Source of the DNA: Roseibium aestuarii
GTDB taxonomy: Bacteria > Pseudomonadota > Alphaproteobacteria > Rhizobiales > Stappiaceae
Direction: 5' to 3'
DNA length: 64,000 bases
Assembly (NCBI RefSeq): GCF_008477545.1
Contig: NZ_VORA01000001.1
Location: 1,736,001 to 1,800,000 of the forward strand
Part shown: in pieces, positions 18,472 to 27,028 of the stretch
Layout: every line of letters starts with the position of its first letter
How positions within the stretch are numbered: the stretch's first letter is position 1
Notes under the pieces: generated by a model
Database searches by the model: none
Seen by the model: the letters and a program-made list of their open reading frames with translations, nothing else
What the model was told of the DNA's origin: nothing
Program-made: the position numbers and the translations under genes

Positions 18472-20022
18472 TCAGGAGGCGGCGTCTGCCACCTCCAGTC
18501 TGGCAGGCACGAAGGCCGGCCCGCAAGGAGAGAGCCGCACGCCTTTCGCCAGCCGCCGGAACGGCAGATCCTGCGCCAGCAGGGCCATGGGCCCGGGCGC
18601 CCGCGCCACCAGAATGGTCTGCGCGATCGGCGTGAAATCGGCCCGGAAATGCACGGAGCTCTTGTTCACCAGGATCTTCTGCGCCGTCGGCTCGATGCCG
18701 ACATAGCGGTACATCTCCTGATCGGCCATCTGCACCTTGCGGCTCGCCAGCACTACCCGGACGCCACCGATCCGCAGACAGGCGGAGGGGCCCAGATCCA
18801 TGTGGGTTGCCCCGAAGAATGGCCCCTTGGCCATGAACTGTCCATCCGAGAGCCGCTCGACCCGATAGGTTGCGGTCAATGGCTCGTCGCCCGCCACGCC
18901 CGACTTGCCGCCCAGCGTCAGGGTGACATCGGCGCCCTCGCCCGCCGCATGGGCAAGCTGCGCGGCCTCCGGGTCGACCATCAGGCCGAGCGCCGCATCC
19001 TGCGCATCGGCTGCAATCAGCGCGGCCAGCATGCCGGCGGTGTTGGAATCCCCACCCGCACCGGGGTTGTCCTGGGTGTCGGCAATCACCACCGGGCGCG
19101 TGGCATTTGCGGCAAGGGACATGGCAAGCGCAACGCACTCGTCCGGGTCATGCGCCAGGCCCTGGAACTCCGCCTCCCGGGAGACGATCTGCGACAGCAG
19201 CGCATCGGCGGCCGCAGCCGCCGCGGATTGGTCTCCGGCATAGGCCAGGACGCAGCCGCGGCAATCCTCGAAGTCGGCCGCCGGGAAACCCATGAGGAAG
19301 GAGGTCGAGGTGACCCCATCCACCCCGGTCTCCGCCTGCGCCACACGGACATAGAGATCGCGCGCCGGCTCCAGCTCGGTCGACTGCCAGGGAATGGGGA
19401 TCAGGAACGGCAGCTGCCGGAAGGCCTTGGCGAAGGGCGCCAGCCCAGCCCCGCGCCGGTCCATCAGACGCTCCAGCTGCTCAGCCGTGCGATGCCCGCT
19501 CTCGGCCATGTCCACGTGGGGATAGGTGCGATAGGCGACCAGCACATCGGCCATCTCCACCATGCGGGCGGTGACATTGCCATGCAGGTCGAGGGTTGCC
19601 GCAACCGGCACGTCCGGACCGACGGCTGCGCGCACCCGCGCCAGGATCTCGCCCTCGCCATCGTCGAGATGTTCGCAGACCATGGCGCCGTGGAGGTCCA
19701 GATAGACCCCGTCCAGCGGGCCGGCGGCCTCAAGCCGCGCAATCAGCTCACCGAGAATGGTCTCGAACGTCTCCCGTTCGACCGGAGCAGAGGGAATGGC
19801 CACCGTCCACAGCAGCGGCACCAGCTCCCACCCGGCAGCCTGACCGAAGTCGACGGCACCGGCCGCGCCGATGTTCACACCCGGACAGCGTTCGAGAATT
19901 TCCGCTCCCCGGCTCAGCGGCAGGTGGCCGCCGCCTTCCAGAAAGCGTTCGAAGGTCGCAGGCGTCGGCGCGAAGGAGTTTGATTCATGAAGGAACCCGG
20001 CAATCGCCACCCGTCTGGACAT
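18472..20022 (-). CDS. M81 family metallopeptidase (MlrC-like)
   Basis: 516 residues matching the microcystinase C (MlrC) family. The N-terminus AIAGFLHESNSFAPTPATF carries the family HE-x-NSF motif, GVYLDLHGAMVCEHLDDGEG is near residue 105, TLDLHGNVT near 142 and RTYPHVDMAESGHR near 163; these give the metal-binding Asp and His residues. A C-terminal MlrC domain begins near 300 (IADTQDNPGAGGDSNTAGML). MlrC cuts linearised microcystin peptides; most family members have unknown substrates. ATG 20022 has AGGAGAAG upstream. It is probably the first gene of an operon with a full peptide importer and two M20 hydrolases, divergent from an IclR regulator. Confidence 0.9.
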   Translation of the reverse strand: MSRRVAIAGFLHESNSFAPTPATFERFLEGGGHLPLSRGAEILERCPGVNIGAAGAVDFGQAAGWELVPLLWTVAIPSAPVERETFETILGELIARLEAAGPLDGVYLDLHGAMVCEHLDDGEGEILARVRAAVGPDVPVAATLDLHGNVTARMVEMADVLVAYRTYPHVDMAESGHRTAEQLERLMDRRGAGLAPFAKAFRQLPFLIPIPWQSTELEPARDLYVRVAQAETGVDGVTSTSFLMGFPAADFEDCRGCVLAYAGDQSAAAAAADALLSQIVSREAEFQGLAHDPDECVALAMSLAANATRPVVIADTQDNPGAGGDSNTAGMLAALIAADAQDAALGLMVDPEAAQLAHAAGEGADVTLTLGGKSGVAGDEPLTATYRVERLSDGQFMAKGPFFGATHMDLGPSACLRIGGVRVVLASRKVQMADQEMYRYVGIEPTAQKILVNKSSVHFRADFTPIAQTILVARAPGPMALLAQDLPFRRLAKGVRLSPCGPAFVPARLEVADAAS

Positions 20023-20225
20023 TCTCTTCTCCTGTCTTTGCCGAGGGGCACTGCCCGCTCCGCCTCACGTCTCACTCTCGTGTCGTCTGGTCCGCGCACC
20101 GGAGAGCGGACCGAATGACTATTCCGGGTCTCCCTCGCTGCAAAACTCCGGATCCCTGACCGGATGAACCGGGATCCGAAGCACGGCCTGCGAGCGGTGG
20201 CGGGAAATTTCCCCTCAGGTATCGC

Positions 20226-20243
20226 ATTGCAATACTCTAGTAT
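20226..20243. promoter_or_regulatory. Overlapping palindromes, candidate IclR operator
   Basis: The 300-base gap between the M81 gene and iclR-type gene contains an A/T-rich island with ATTGCAAT (20226-20233) overlapping ATACT-CT-AGTAT (20232-20243), both perfect. The surrounding sequence is GC-rich. IclR proteins bind short palindromes in divergent promoters. Candidate only. Confidence 0.4.
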
Positions 20244-20323
20244 CAGTTTTATGCTAACGGACATTAACCTCCATGGTCAATCGCCCGCCAGATGCAATTG
20301 CAGGCACGAGGAGCCCAAAAAGA

Positions 20324-21190
20324 ATGCGCGCCCGCACCCCCCATCGCCCTGCCCGTCCGGCCCAGCCATCCACGACCTCCGTCGCCCTCGGCACCGCCGG
20401 AACCGGACAGGTGGAAACCACCCGGGCCGACCCGCGCCAGGACCCGCTCTTCGTCCAGTCCATCGACCGCGCCCTGCAGGTTCTCTCGGCGTTTCATGAA
20501 ACCTCGCGGCCGCTCACCCTTCAGGACATCAGCCGCATCACCGGGCTCGGCCGCTCCGCCGTCCAGCGCATGATCTTCACGCTCCGGGCGCTGGGCTACA
20601 TCGACCGGGATCCGGATGATCGCGGCTATGTGCCCGGACTGCGCATCCTCGACCACACGCTCGACTTCCAGCGGCTGAACCCGGTGGTGGTCAAGGCCAA
20701 CCCGATCCTGCTGGAGCTGCGCCGCATGACCCGCGAGCGCGTGGACCTGAGCCTGCGCGACGACCTGCGGCTGGTCTATGCCACCCGCCTCCAGAGCAAG
20801 CGGGAGATCCTCACCTCCACGCTCATCGGCAACAGCGTGCCGCTCTTCTGCACCTCCGGTGGCTGGGCGATCATGGCCCATCTGGATCAGGCGGAAGTGG
20901 AGGACATCCTTCACCGCTCCGACCGGATCCGCCACACGCCCCACACGCTCACCGACCTGCGTGACCTCAGACGCGCCGTGGCCGAAACCCGCGAACGCGG
21001 CTATGCGGTCGCTCGCGAGCAGATCCTCACCGGCGAGATCGCGCTGGGCGTCGCGATCCTCAATGCCCAGGGCGATCCGGTGGCGGCGATCCATTTGGCC
21101 GGATCGCTTGCCGAATGGTCCCGGGAGGACTTCGAGAAGCAGTTCGCCCCGCTCATGATTCAGGCCGCGCGCACCATAGGCCGGGCCTGA
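20324..21190 (+). CDS. IclR family transcriptional regulator
   Basis: 288 residues. A proline-rich leader of about 40 residues precedes an IclR-type winged helix (about 45-105: FVQSIDRALQVLSAFHETSR, then LTLQDISRITGLGRSAVQRM). The effector-binding domain follows (about 120-280, with LFCTSGGWAIMAHLD and RGYAVAREQILTGEIALGVAI). ATG 20324 has GAGGAG 10 bases upstream; the in-frame ATG at 20273 has none. It is divergent from the M81/peptide-uptake operon, the most likely target. Confidence 0.88.
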   Translation: MRARTPHRPARPAQPSTTSVALGTAGTGQVETTRADPRQDPLFVQSIDRALQVLSAFHETSRPLTLQDISRITGLGRSAVQRMIFTLRALGYIDRDPDDRGYVPGLRILDHTLDFQRLNPVVVKANPILLELRRMTRERVDLSLRDDLRLVYATRLQSKREILTSTLIGNSVPLFCTSGGWAIMAHLDQAEVEDILHRSDRIRHTPHTLTDLRDLRRAVAETRERGYAVAREQILTGEIALGVAILNAQGDPVAAIHLAGSLAEWSREDFEKQFAPLMIQAARTIGRA

Positions 21191-21210
21191 GATGCGCACG
21201 GCCCTGGACA

Positions 21211-22647
21211 TCAGAGCTCCGGCCAGTTGGTGATCGGACCGCGTGCCTGCTCATAGGCGAGCGCCGCCGACAGCACGTCCAGATCGCCGAAGCGCGGCGC
21301 CACGATCTGCAACCCGATCGGCATGCCGCTTTCCGAGAAGCCGCAGTTGATCGAGCAGGCCGGCTGGTCGCCCATGTTGAAGGGCATGGTGAAGGCGATA
21401 TGTTCGAAGGGCTTGGCCGGATCATTGGTGGGCGACGGCCATTCGGCCGGGAAGCTCACGATCGGATTGACCGGCGACAGCAGCAGGTCCACCTGCGTAA
21501 AGATCCGTGCGGTTGCCTGCCGGATCGCCAGCATCTGATCGAACCCTGCCGCAACCCGCGCACCGCTGAGCGACGAGGCCGCAGACGCCCAGTCCAGGAT
21601 ATAGGGCAGCACCTTCGCCCTGCGCTCCTCGGAGAAGGTTTCCATCTGGGCCCAGAACCGGGCGCGCCAGAAATCGTCGAGACCGTCCAGCATGGTGCGG
21701 GTCAGGACCCCGTCCAGCGGCACGATCTCCGCGCCCTGTGCCTCGAACCAGCGCACGGCCCCGGCCACGGCTTCGGCCACGTCCCGGTCCACGCCGAGAC
21801 CGCAGCCAGCCTCCGCCATGTAGCCGATCCGCTTGCCCCTCAGATCCATCGGCGCCACGTCCCAGCTCTCGGTCATGGGCGGAAGCGACGTCGCATCGCG
21901 CCAGTCCGGACGGCTGAGGGATTTCATCAGGAGGATGCCGTCTTCGACGGTGCGCGTCATGGGACCGATGCAGCGCCCCGGATAATAGGGGAAGGCAGGC
22001 ACCCGGCCCTGGGAGGCCTTGAAGCCGAAGAGGCCCGTCCAGCCCGCCGGCAGGCGCACGGAGCCGCCAATGTCGGTGCCCACATGCAGCGGCCCATAAC
22101 CGGCGGCCCCCGCCGATCCGGACCCGGCGCTGGAGCCACCCGGGTTGGCCAACAGATCCCAGGGGTTGCGGCTCAGATGATGGAAGGTCGAAAGCCCGGA
22201 GCTGAGCATGCCGAAATCCGGGCACGTGGTCTTGGCGAAAAAGATGGCCCCGTCCTCGCGCAGCCGGGCCGCGGCAGGCGCATCGTCACTCGCCGGCGTC
22301 ATGTCGCTGGCAGCCGTGCCATTGGGCACCGGATCCCCCTTGGTGGCAATCAGCTCCTTGAGCGTGACCGGCATCCCGTCGAGCGGACCGCAAGGGGTGC
22401 CCGCATGCCAGCGCGCCTCGGACGCGCGGGCTTGTTCCAATGCGGCTTCCGGCCGGAAATCCCAGAGCGCACAGACCTTTGGCTCACGTGCCTCGACACG
22501 GGCGATCAGCGCCTCCATGTAGTCGACCGGCGAGATGTCGCCGGCAGCAAACTGCGCCAGCACCGCGCCTGCGGACTGATCGAGAACCGTTTCCTCGAGC
22601 GCCCTGGCCGAAGGGCTGCGCTCCATCACATCGCCAGAAAGGGTCAT
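21211..22647 (-). CDS. Amidase (amidase-signature family)
   Basis: 478 residues with the Ser-cisSer-Lys triad in place: Lys97 in TLKEL, the cis-Ser in PGGSSAGS near 172, and the nucleophile Ser196 in GTDIGGSVR. The family also includes GatA, urea amidolyases and enantioselective amidases. The absence of gatB/gatC nearby argues against a tRNA-dependent role. ATG 22647 has AGGA upstream; the frame runs open to 22830 but the extra part is Arg/Pro-rich and atypical. A LysR gene lies directly upstream on the same strand. Substrate unknown. Confidence 0.88.
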   Translation of the reverse strand: MTLSGDVMERSPSARALEETVLDQSAGAVLAQFAAGDISPVDYMEALIARVEAREPKVCALWDFRPEAALEQARASEARWHAGTPCGPLDGMPVTLKELIATKGDPVPNGTAASDMTPASDDAPAAARLREDGAIFFAKTTCPDFGMLSSGLSTFHHLSRNPWDLLANPGGSSAGSGSAGAAGYGPLHVGTDIGGSVRLPAGWTGLFGFKASQGRVPAFPYYPGRCIGPMTRTVEDGILLMKSLSRPDWRDATSLPPMTESWDVAPMDLRGKRIGYMAEAGCGLGVDRDVAEAVAGAVRWFEAQGAEIVPLDGVLTRTMLDGLDDFWRARFWAQMETFSEERRAKVLPYILDWASAASSLSGARVAAGFDQMLAIRQATARIFTQVDLLLSPVNPIVSFPAEWPSPTNDPAKPFEHIAFTMPFNMGDQPACSINCGFSESGMPIGLQIVAPRFGDLDVLSAALAYEQARGPITNWPEL

Positions 22648-22826
22648 GCCTGTCCTGTTCCTCGTCACCGGCGGTCCTGCGCCGCCTCCTGTCTGAGAGC
22701 AGGCTGCACGAGGCGGGAGCGGACACACAATGCCTTTCTTGAGGACGCAGCGTTGCCGAAACCGTTGCACGCGTGGCGCAGCAGCAGGATCCCCGGCGTC
22801 ACCTTGTCGTCGCCGGCCAACGCCCG

Positions 22827-23738
22827 TCACGGACGGGCAGACAGGCTCCGTTGAAGAAGGTCTTCCAGATGGCGGGCAAATCGTTCGGCGGCAAAACTCA
22901 AGGGCGCGTCAGGGGGCAGGCTGAGCTGGAGCCGCGTGTCCACCTGCGCGTCGTCACCAAGCGGCCGCGCCACCAGCAGCCCCTGCTCCAGATCGCGCAC
23001 CACGGAGAGTTCGGGCAGAATCAGCAGAGCCGCCCCGAGCCGCGCCAGCTCCTTCTGCACGGTCATGGAGGCCGTGGTGAAGACGACCTCGGCCGGACTG
23101 CGCTTCGCCGCCCGCAGCCGCGCCTCAATGGCCTGGCGCAGGGAATAGCCGTGATCCGGCAGGGCCAGCGGCCAGGCCTGAAGATCGGCGAGCGTCAGGA
23201 CCGGGAGGGCGGCCGCCGGATGGTCGGGCGCCATGATCGCCCGATAGGCCATCGGCACCTGGGCGCGCACCCGCACCCGCACATCCTCGGGCGAGAACAT
23301 CGTAAGCGCCATGTCCGCATCCCCCCGGGTGACGGCCATCAGTCCCTCGCGCGCCGAGGTTTCCTGAACCTTGAGGCGGATCGCGGGAAAGGCCTTCATG
23401 AAGCCGGCCATGGCATGAGCCATGACCGATCCGCTCGCCGCGCCATTGACGCAGACGCTCACCTCGCCGCGGCGCAGGCCACGCAGGTCATCGACAAACT
23501 GCTGCGCCTGATCGAAGGACCGGCTCGCCGTGCGCAGGTGCTGGGCGACCACTTCTCCGGCGGCCGTCAGCTCGATGCCACGGGCCCCGCGCTCGATCAG
23601 CGGCGCACCGAAATGATATTCCAGATTGTCCATCTGCCGCGAGATCGCCGTGGGCGACACGCCGAGAGACTGGGCCGCCTGCCGGATCGAGCGGCATTTG
23701 ACCAGTTCGAGGAAATAGGTGATCGCCTGTATCTGCAT
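22827..23738 (-). CDS. LysR family transcriptional regulator
   Basis: 303 residues. HTH at about 4-60 (TYFLELVKCRSIRQAAQSLG, then VSPTAISRQMDNLE), effector domain about 90-295 (GEVSVCVNGAASGSVMAHAM). It lies about 180 bases upstream of the amidase gene on the same strand and probably regulates it. Unlike most LysR genes it is not divergent from its likely target. Confidence 0.88.
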   Translation of the reverse strand: MQIQAITYFLELVKCRSIRQAAQSLGVSPTAISRQMDNLEYHFGAPLIERGARGIELTAAGEVVAQHLRTASRSFDQAQQFVDDLRGLRRGEVSVCVNGAASGSVMAHAMAGFMKAFPAIRLKVQETSAREGLMAVTRGDADMALTMFSPEDVRVRVRAQVPMAYRAIMAPDHPAAALPVLTLADLQAWPLALPDHGYSLRQAIEARLRAAKRSPAEVVFTTASMTVQKELARLGAALLILPELSVVRDLEQGLLVARPLGDDAQVDTRLQLSLPPDAPLSFAAERFARHLEDLLQRSLSARP

Positions 23739-23827
23739 GGGCCGTGTCCGAGGCTCTAGGTCTGTTGCGCAAGCGTCCAGCCTTGTGACGCAGGACGCAG
23801 CGCGTCAAATAACTTATCGACGTTACT

Positions 23828-24550
23828 TTAAGTTGGAAGAGAGGAAAACAGCGGCACCACCCGGTCGCGGGCCTCGCCTATGTGGAACCGCAGCGCGGCG
23901 GCAAGCCGATGGGGATCGCGCGCCTCCAGCGCCTCCAGGATCGGATCGTGGTTGCGCGCGATCCGCGCCGGGTCGTCATAGAGCCGTCCGATCACCGCAA
24001 TGCCGGCGCGCATGTCGAGCGCGATGTCATCCAGCACCTTGAGGAGCCGCCCGTTGCCGGACAGGCTCGCAAGCATCCGGTGGAAGGCATAGTCGGCGGC
24101 AACCTGTTCCGCCGGACGCGCCGAGCGGGCAAGCCCGTGCAGCAGCCCCACCTGATGGCGCAGCCGGTCCATGTCCGCCTCTCCGATCCGCTCCAGCGCC
24201 TGACCGGCCGCATGGATCTCCAGCGCCAGACGCAGATCATACATGTCATAGAGCTGGGGCGCAGTCAGGGTGCGCACGAAGAACCCCCGCCGGGGATGGG
24301 AGATCACGAGCCCCTGCGCCTCCAGCAGGCGGGCGGCCTCGCGCACCGGCGCCCGGCTGGTCCCCAGTTCACGCGACAGCTGCAGCTCGTTGAGCCGCTC
24401 CCCCGGCGCATGTCGCCCGGCCAGGATCCCGTCACTGATCTGCGCCGCGATCCGGTGCGGCAGATCCCGCTCCGTGCCCGTGTCCATGTCCATGCCCATG
24501 CCCGTGCCCATAGCCGTGCCCGTCTCCGAACCGTCTCTCTCCATGTTCAT
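23828..24550 (-). CDS. GntR family transcriptional regulator (FCD/FadR subgroup)
   Basis: 240 residues. A Met/Gly/Asp/Thr-rich leader (about 8-27), encoded by imperfect 6-bp DNA repeats, precedes the winged helix (about 33-100: LPHRIAAQISDGILAGRHAP, then LSRELGTSRAPVREAARLLE) and an all-helical FCD domain (about 105-235). The FCD metal-site pattern DYAFHRML and the later His residues are present. It is divergent from an M20 peptidase gene with a perfect palindrome between them. The start is uncertain: ATG 24550 and 24544 are both possible, and upstream only TTG at 24565. Confidence 0.86.
   Translation of the reverse strand: MNMERDGSETGTAMGTGMGMDMDTGTERDLPHRIAAQISDGILAGRHAPGERLNELQLSRELGTSRAPVREAARLLEAQGLVISHPRRGFFVRTLTAPQLYDMYDLRLALEIHAAGQALERIGEADMDRLRHQVGLLHGLARSARPAEQVAADYAFHRMLASLSGNGRLLKVLDDIALDMRAGIAVIGRLYDDPARIARNHDPILEALEARDPHRLAAALRFHIGEARDRVVPLFSSLPT
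24473..24526. repeat. Imperfect hexanucleotide tandem repeat inside the GntR gene
   Basis: Nine adjacent 6-bp units of the type CATGCC / CGTGCC / CATGTC on the plus strand. They encode the Met/Gly/Asp/Thr leader of the GntR regulator. A change of unit number keeps the frame. Confidence 0.8.
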
Positions 24551-24608
24551 CGCCCGCACTGCCAACCGCTTCCGTCTGTCTCACGGAGACATATTCCCAT
24601 GAGAGCCG

Positions 24609-24620
24609 ATTGTCGACAAT
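24609..24620. promoter_or_regulatory. GntR-type operator ATTGTCGACAAT
   Basis: Perfect 12-bp palindrome, with TTGT and ACAA half-sites around CG, in the divergent gap between the GntR regulator and the M20 peptidase. FCD-subgroup GntR proteins commonly bind NTGT...ACAN palindromes in such positions, so this is a good candidate for its operator. Confidence 0.65.
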
Positions 24621-24680
24621 TGACAGGCCCGTGACCCCATGCTTGCCTCGAGGCTTCCCGCCCCAGATCCGGACCCTGCC

Positions 24681-26024
24681 ATGACCGATCCGCTTGCCCC
24701 TGCCGCCCCGTCCGAGGGTGAGGCCCACGCCTCCCTTCTCGACCCCGCACTGGAGGCCGCCATCCTTCAGGCGGTGGAGGACGGGTTCGACGCACAGATC
24801 GGCTTCACCTGCGATCTCGTGCGCTTTGCCTCGCGCCGCGGCGCCGAGCGCCCCGCCCAGGAATGGCTCGCCCGGCAGCTCTCCGACCGGGGCTATGGGG
24901 TCAAGAGCTTCCTGGTGGATCTGGCGAAGATCCACGACCATCCCGGCTTCTCGCCGGTCACCGTCGACTACCGGGACGCCCTCAATGTCATCGCCACCCA
25001 CGAACCGCGCACGCCCCGCGGCAAGTCGCTGATCCTCAACGGTCACATGGACGTGGTGCCGGAAGGCCCGCTCGACATGTGGCAGGTCTCGCCCCCCTAT
25101 GAGCCGAAGATCGTGGACGGCTGGCTGCACGGGCGTGGCGCCGGCGACATGAAGGCCGGCATTGCGGCCAATGTCTTCGCCCTCGATGCGCTCCGCCGCC
25201 TAGGATACCAGCCCGCCGCCAGGGTCCACATCCAGTCGGTGGTGGAAGAGGAATGCACCGGCAACGGCGCGCTCGCCTGTCTCGTCGAAGGCTATACAGC
25301 CGATGCGGCCATCATCCCCGAGCCGGAGGATGAACGACTGGTGCGCGCCAATGTGGGGGTGCTCTGGTTCGAGGTGCTGGTCGCCGGCCACCCGGTCCAT
25401 GTGCGCGAGGCCGGCTCCGGCGCCAATGCCATCGAGGCAAGTTTCCGGGTCATCGAAAGCCTGAAACGCCTGACCGAGGCCTGGAACGGCGAGAAACACG
25501 CCTGCCCGCCCTTCGCCGACCATCCCCATCCGATCAACTTCAACCTGGGCCAGATCGAAGGGGGCGACTGGGCCTCTTCCGTGCCCTCCTGGTGCCGCAT
25601 GAACTGCCGCATCGCCATCTACCCCGGCGACGACCCGAAGGACCGGGCCCGCCAGATCGAGGAGCATCTCGCCCGGGATCTGGCCGGCGACAGTTTCCTC
25701 GGCAACCGTCCGCCGCAGATCACCTGGAACGGCTTCTTCGCCCGCGGCTTCGTGCTGCCGGACAATACGGAGGCCGAGCAGGCGCTCGCCCGCGCCCATC
25801 GCCGCGCCACCGGCAGCGATCTGGAGACCATGGTCTCCACCGCCTATCTCGATGCGCGCGTCTTCGTCATCTATGCGGACATCCCCTGCCTGGTCTATGG
25901 GCCCGTCACCCGGGGCATCCACGGCTTTGACGAAAGGGTGAGCCTTGCCTCCGTCAAGCGCATCACCGGCGCCATCGCCCTCTTCATCGCCAGCTGGTGC
26001 GGACTGGAGCCGATCGACGTCTGA
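24681..26024 (+). CDS. M20 family metallopeptidase (ArgE/DapE type)
   Basis: 447 residues. M20 landmarks: ILNGHMDVVPEGPLDMW near residue 116 (metal His, catalytic Asp), HGRGAGDMKAG near 150 (bridging Asp), SVVEEECTGNG near 185 (catalytic Glu), and the final metal His in RGIHGFDERV near 415. ArgE/DapE-type enzymes remove acyl groups from amino acids or cut dipeptides. It is controlled most likely by the divergent GntR regulator. The start is uncertain: ATG 24639 gives 14 more residues and neither start has a strong ribosome binding site. It is the third M20 enzyme within 15 kb. Confidence 0.86.
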   Translation: MTDPLAPAAPSEGEAHASLLDPALEAAILQAVEDGFDAQIGFTCDLVRFASRRGAERPAQEWLARQLSDRGYGVKSFLVDLAKIHDHPGFSPVTVDYRDALNVIATHEPRTPRGKSLILNGHMDVVPEGPLDMWQVSPPYEPKIVDGWLHGRGAGDMKAGIAANVFALDALRRLGYQPAARVHIQSVVEEECTGNGALACLVEGYTADAAIIPEPEDERLVRANVGVLWFEVLVAGHPVHVREAGSGANAIEASFRVIESLKRLTEAWNGEKHACPPFADHPHPINFNLGQIEGGDWASSVPSWCRMNCRIAIYPGDDPKDRARQIEEHLARDLAGDSFLGNRPPQITWNGFFARGFVLPDNTEAEQALARAHRRATGSDLETMVSTAYLDARVFVIYADIPCLVYGPVTRGIHGFDERVSLASVKRITGAIALFIASWCGLEPIDV

Positions 26025-26056
26025 GGGGGAGCGGGCCGTAGCAAATCCTTAAGCGG

Positions 26057-26085
26057 TTGCGGAACACAATAAGAACAGGTAATGT
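26057..26085 (+). promoter_or_regulatory. lexA promoter with SOS box
   Basis: TTGCGG (26057-26062) and TAATGT (26080-26085) are spaced 17 bases, a reasonable sigma-70 promoter. The spacer contains GAAC-ACAATAA-GAAC (26062-26076), an exact alphaproteobacterial LexA box (GAAC-N7-GAAC). It lies about 100 bases before lexA, so LexA represses itself. Confidence 0.88.
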
Positions 26086-26172
26086 ACGTTCATGATTTGT
26101 ACCGCCCGGATTCGATCCTCCTGTCCAGGGAGCGGCTCCGCACCGGGCGGCCCGTGACATGAGAGGCTGGGC

Positions 26173-26901
26173 ATGCTCACCCGCAAGCAATACGAACTGC
26201 TGATGTTCATCCAGGAGCGCCTGAAGGAAACCGGCGTTCCGCCGTCCTTTGACGAGATGAAGGACGCCCTCGACCTCCGGTCCAAGTCGGGCATCCACCG
26301 TCTGATCACCGCCCTGGAGGAACGTGGCTTCATCCGCCGCCTGCCCAACCGGGCCCGGGCGATGGAAGTGTTGCGCCTGCCCGAGAGCATTTCGCCCGGC
26401 CTTGCGACCCCGCCCCAGCGCGGCACCTTCTCGCCAGAGGTCATCGAAGGCGACCTCGGCAAGCCCGCAAAGCCGGCAGCCCCCACGCGGCCCGCCGCCG
26501 ATCCGGTTCCGGTCAGCGCCGGCATCGAGATCCCGGTCATGGGCCGGATTGCCGCCGGTGTGCCCATCGAGGCGATCCAGACCCACAGCCATTCCATCTC
26601 GGTTCCGCCGGAGATGCTTGGCAAGGGCGAGCATTATGCCCTCGAGGTTCGCGGCGATTCCATGATCGAGGCCGGCATTCTGGATGGGGACACCGTCCTG
26701 ATCCGCCGGACCGACAGCGCCGAAAGCGGCGACATTGTCGTGGCCCTCGTGGATGACGAGGAAGCCACCCTCAAGCGCCTGCGCAAGAAGGGGGCCTCCA
26801 TCGCTCTCGAAGCCGCAAACCCGGCCTATGAGACCCGAATCTTCGGACCGGGCCGCGTCCGGGTGCAGGGGCGTCTTGTGGCGCTGTTCCGGCAGTACTG
26901 A
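26173..26901 (+). CDS. lexA: LexA repressor (SOS response)
   Basis: 242 residues. N-terminal winged helix (about 1-70: [40 protein letters not shown]). A Pro/Ala linker of about 45 residues follows, longer than in E. coli LexA as usual in alphaproteobacteria. The self-cleavage site is Ala128-Gly129 (GRIAAGVP); the catalytic dyad is Ser163 (RGDSMIEAG) and Lys201 (ATLKRL). GAGAGG precedes ATG 26173. On DNA damage RecA triggers self-cleavage and derepression of the regulon. Confidence 0.95.
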   Translation: MLTRKQYELLMFIQERLKETGVPPSFDEMKDALDLRSKSGIHRLITALEERGFIRRLPNRARAMEVLRLPESISPGLATPPQRGTFSPEVIEGDLGKPAKPAAPTRPAADPVPVSAGIEIPVMGRIAAGVPIEAIQTHSHSISVPPEMLGKGEHYALEVRGDSMIEAGILDGDTVLIRRTDSAESGDIVVALVDDEEATLKRLRKKGASIALEAANPAYETRIFGPGRVRVQGRLVALFRQY

Positions 26902-26989
26902 CCGGGCGCGAGCACTCACCGGGCGGCAACACTGACTGATCGGGCCTCAAGGCGGTCCGGTCCCCCGGAAGTAGGTCCGTCGGGTCAGG

Positions 26990-27009
26990 GGCGCCTCTCT
27001 CGCCTTTTT
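26990..27009 (+). terminator. Weak hairpin plus T-run after lexA
   Basis: GGCG-N7-CGCC followed by TTTTT, about 90 bases after the lexA stop and just before the convergent comEC stop. The stem is short, so the call is tentative. Confidence 0.35.
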
Positions 27010-27028
27010 ACGCGGGTGGACGCCACTG

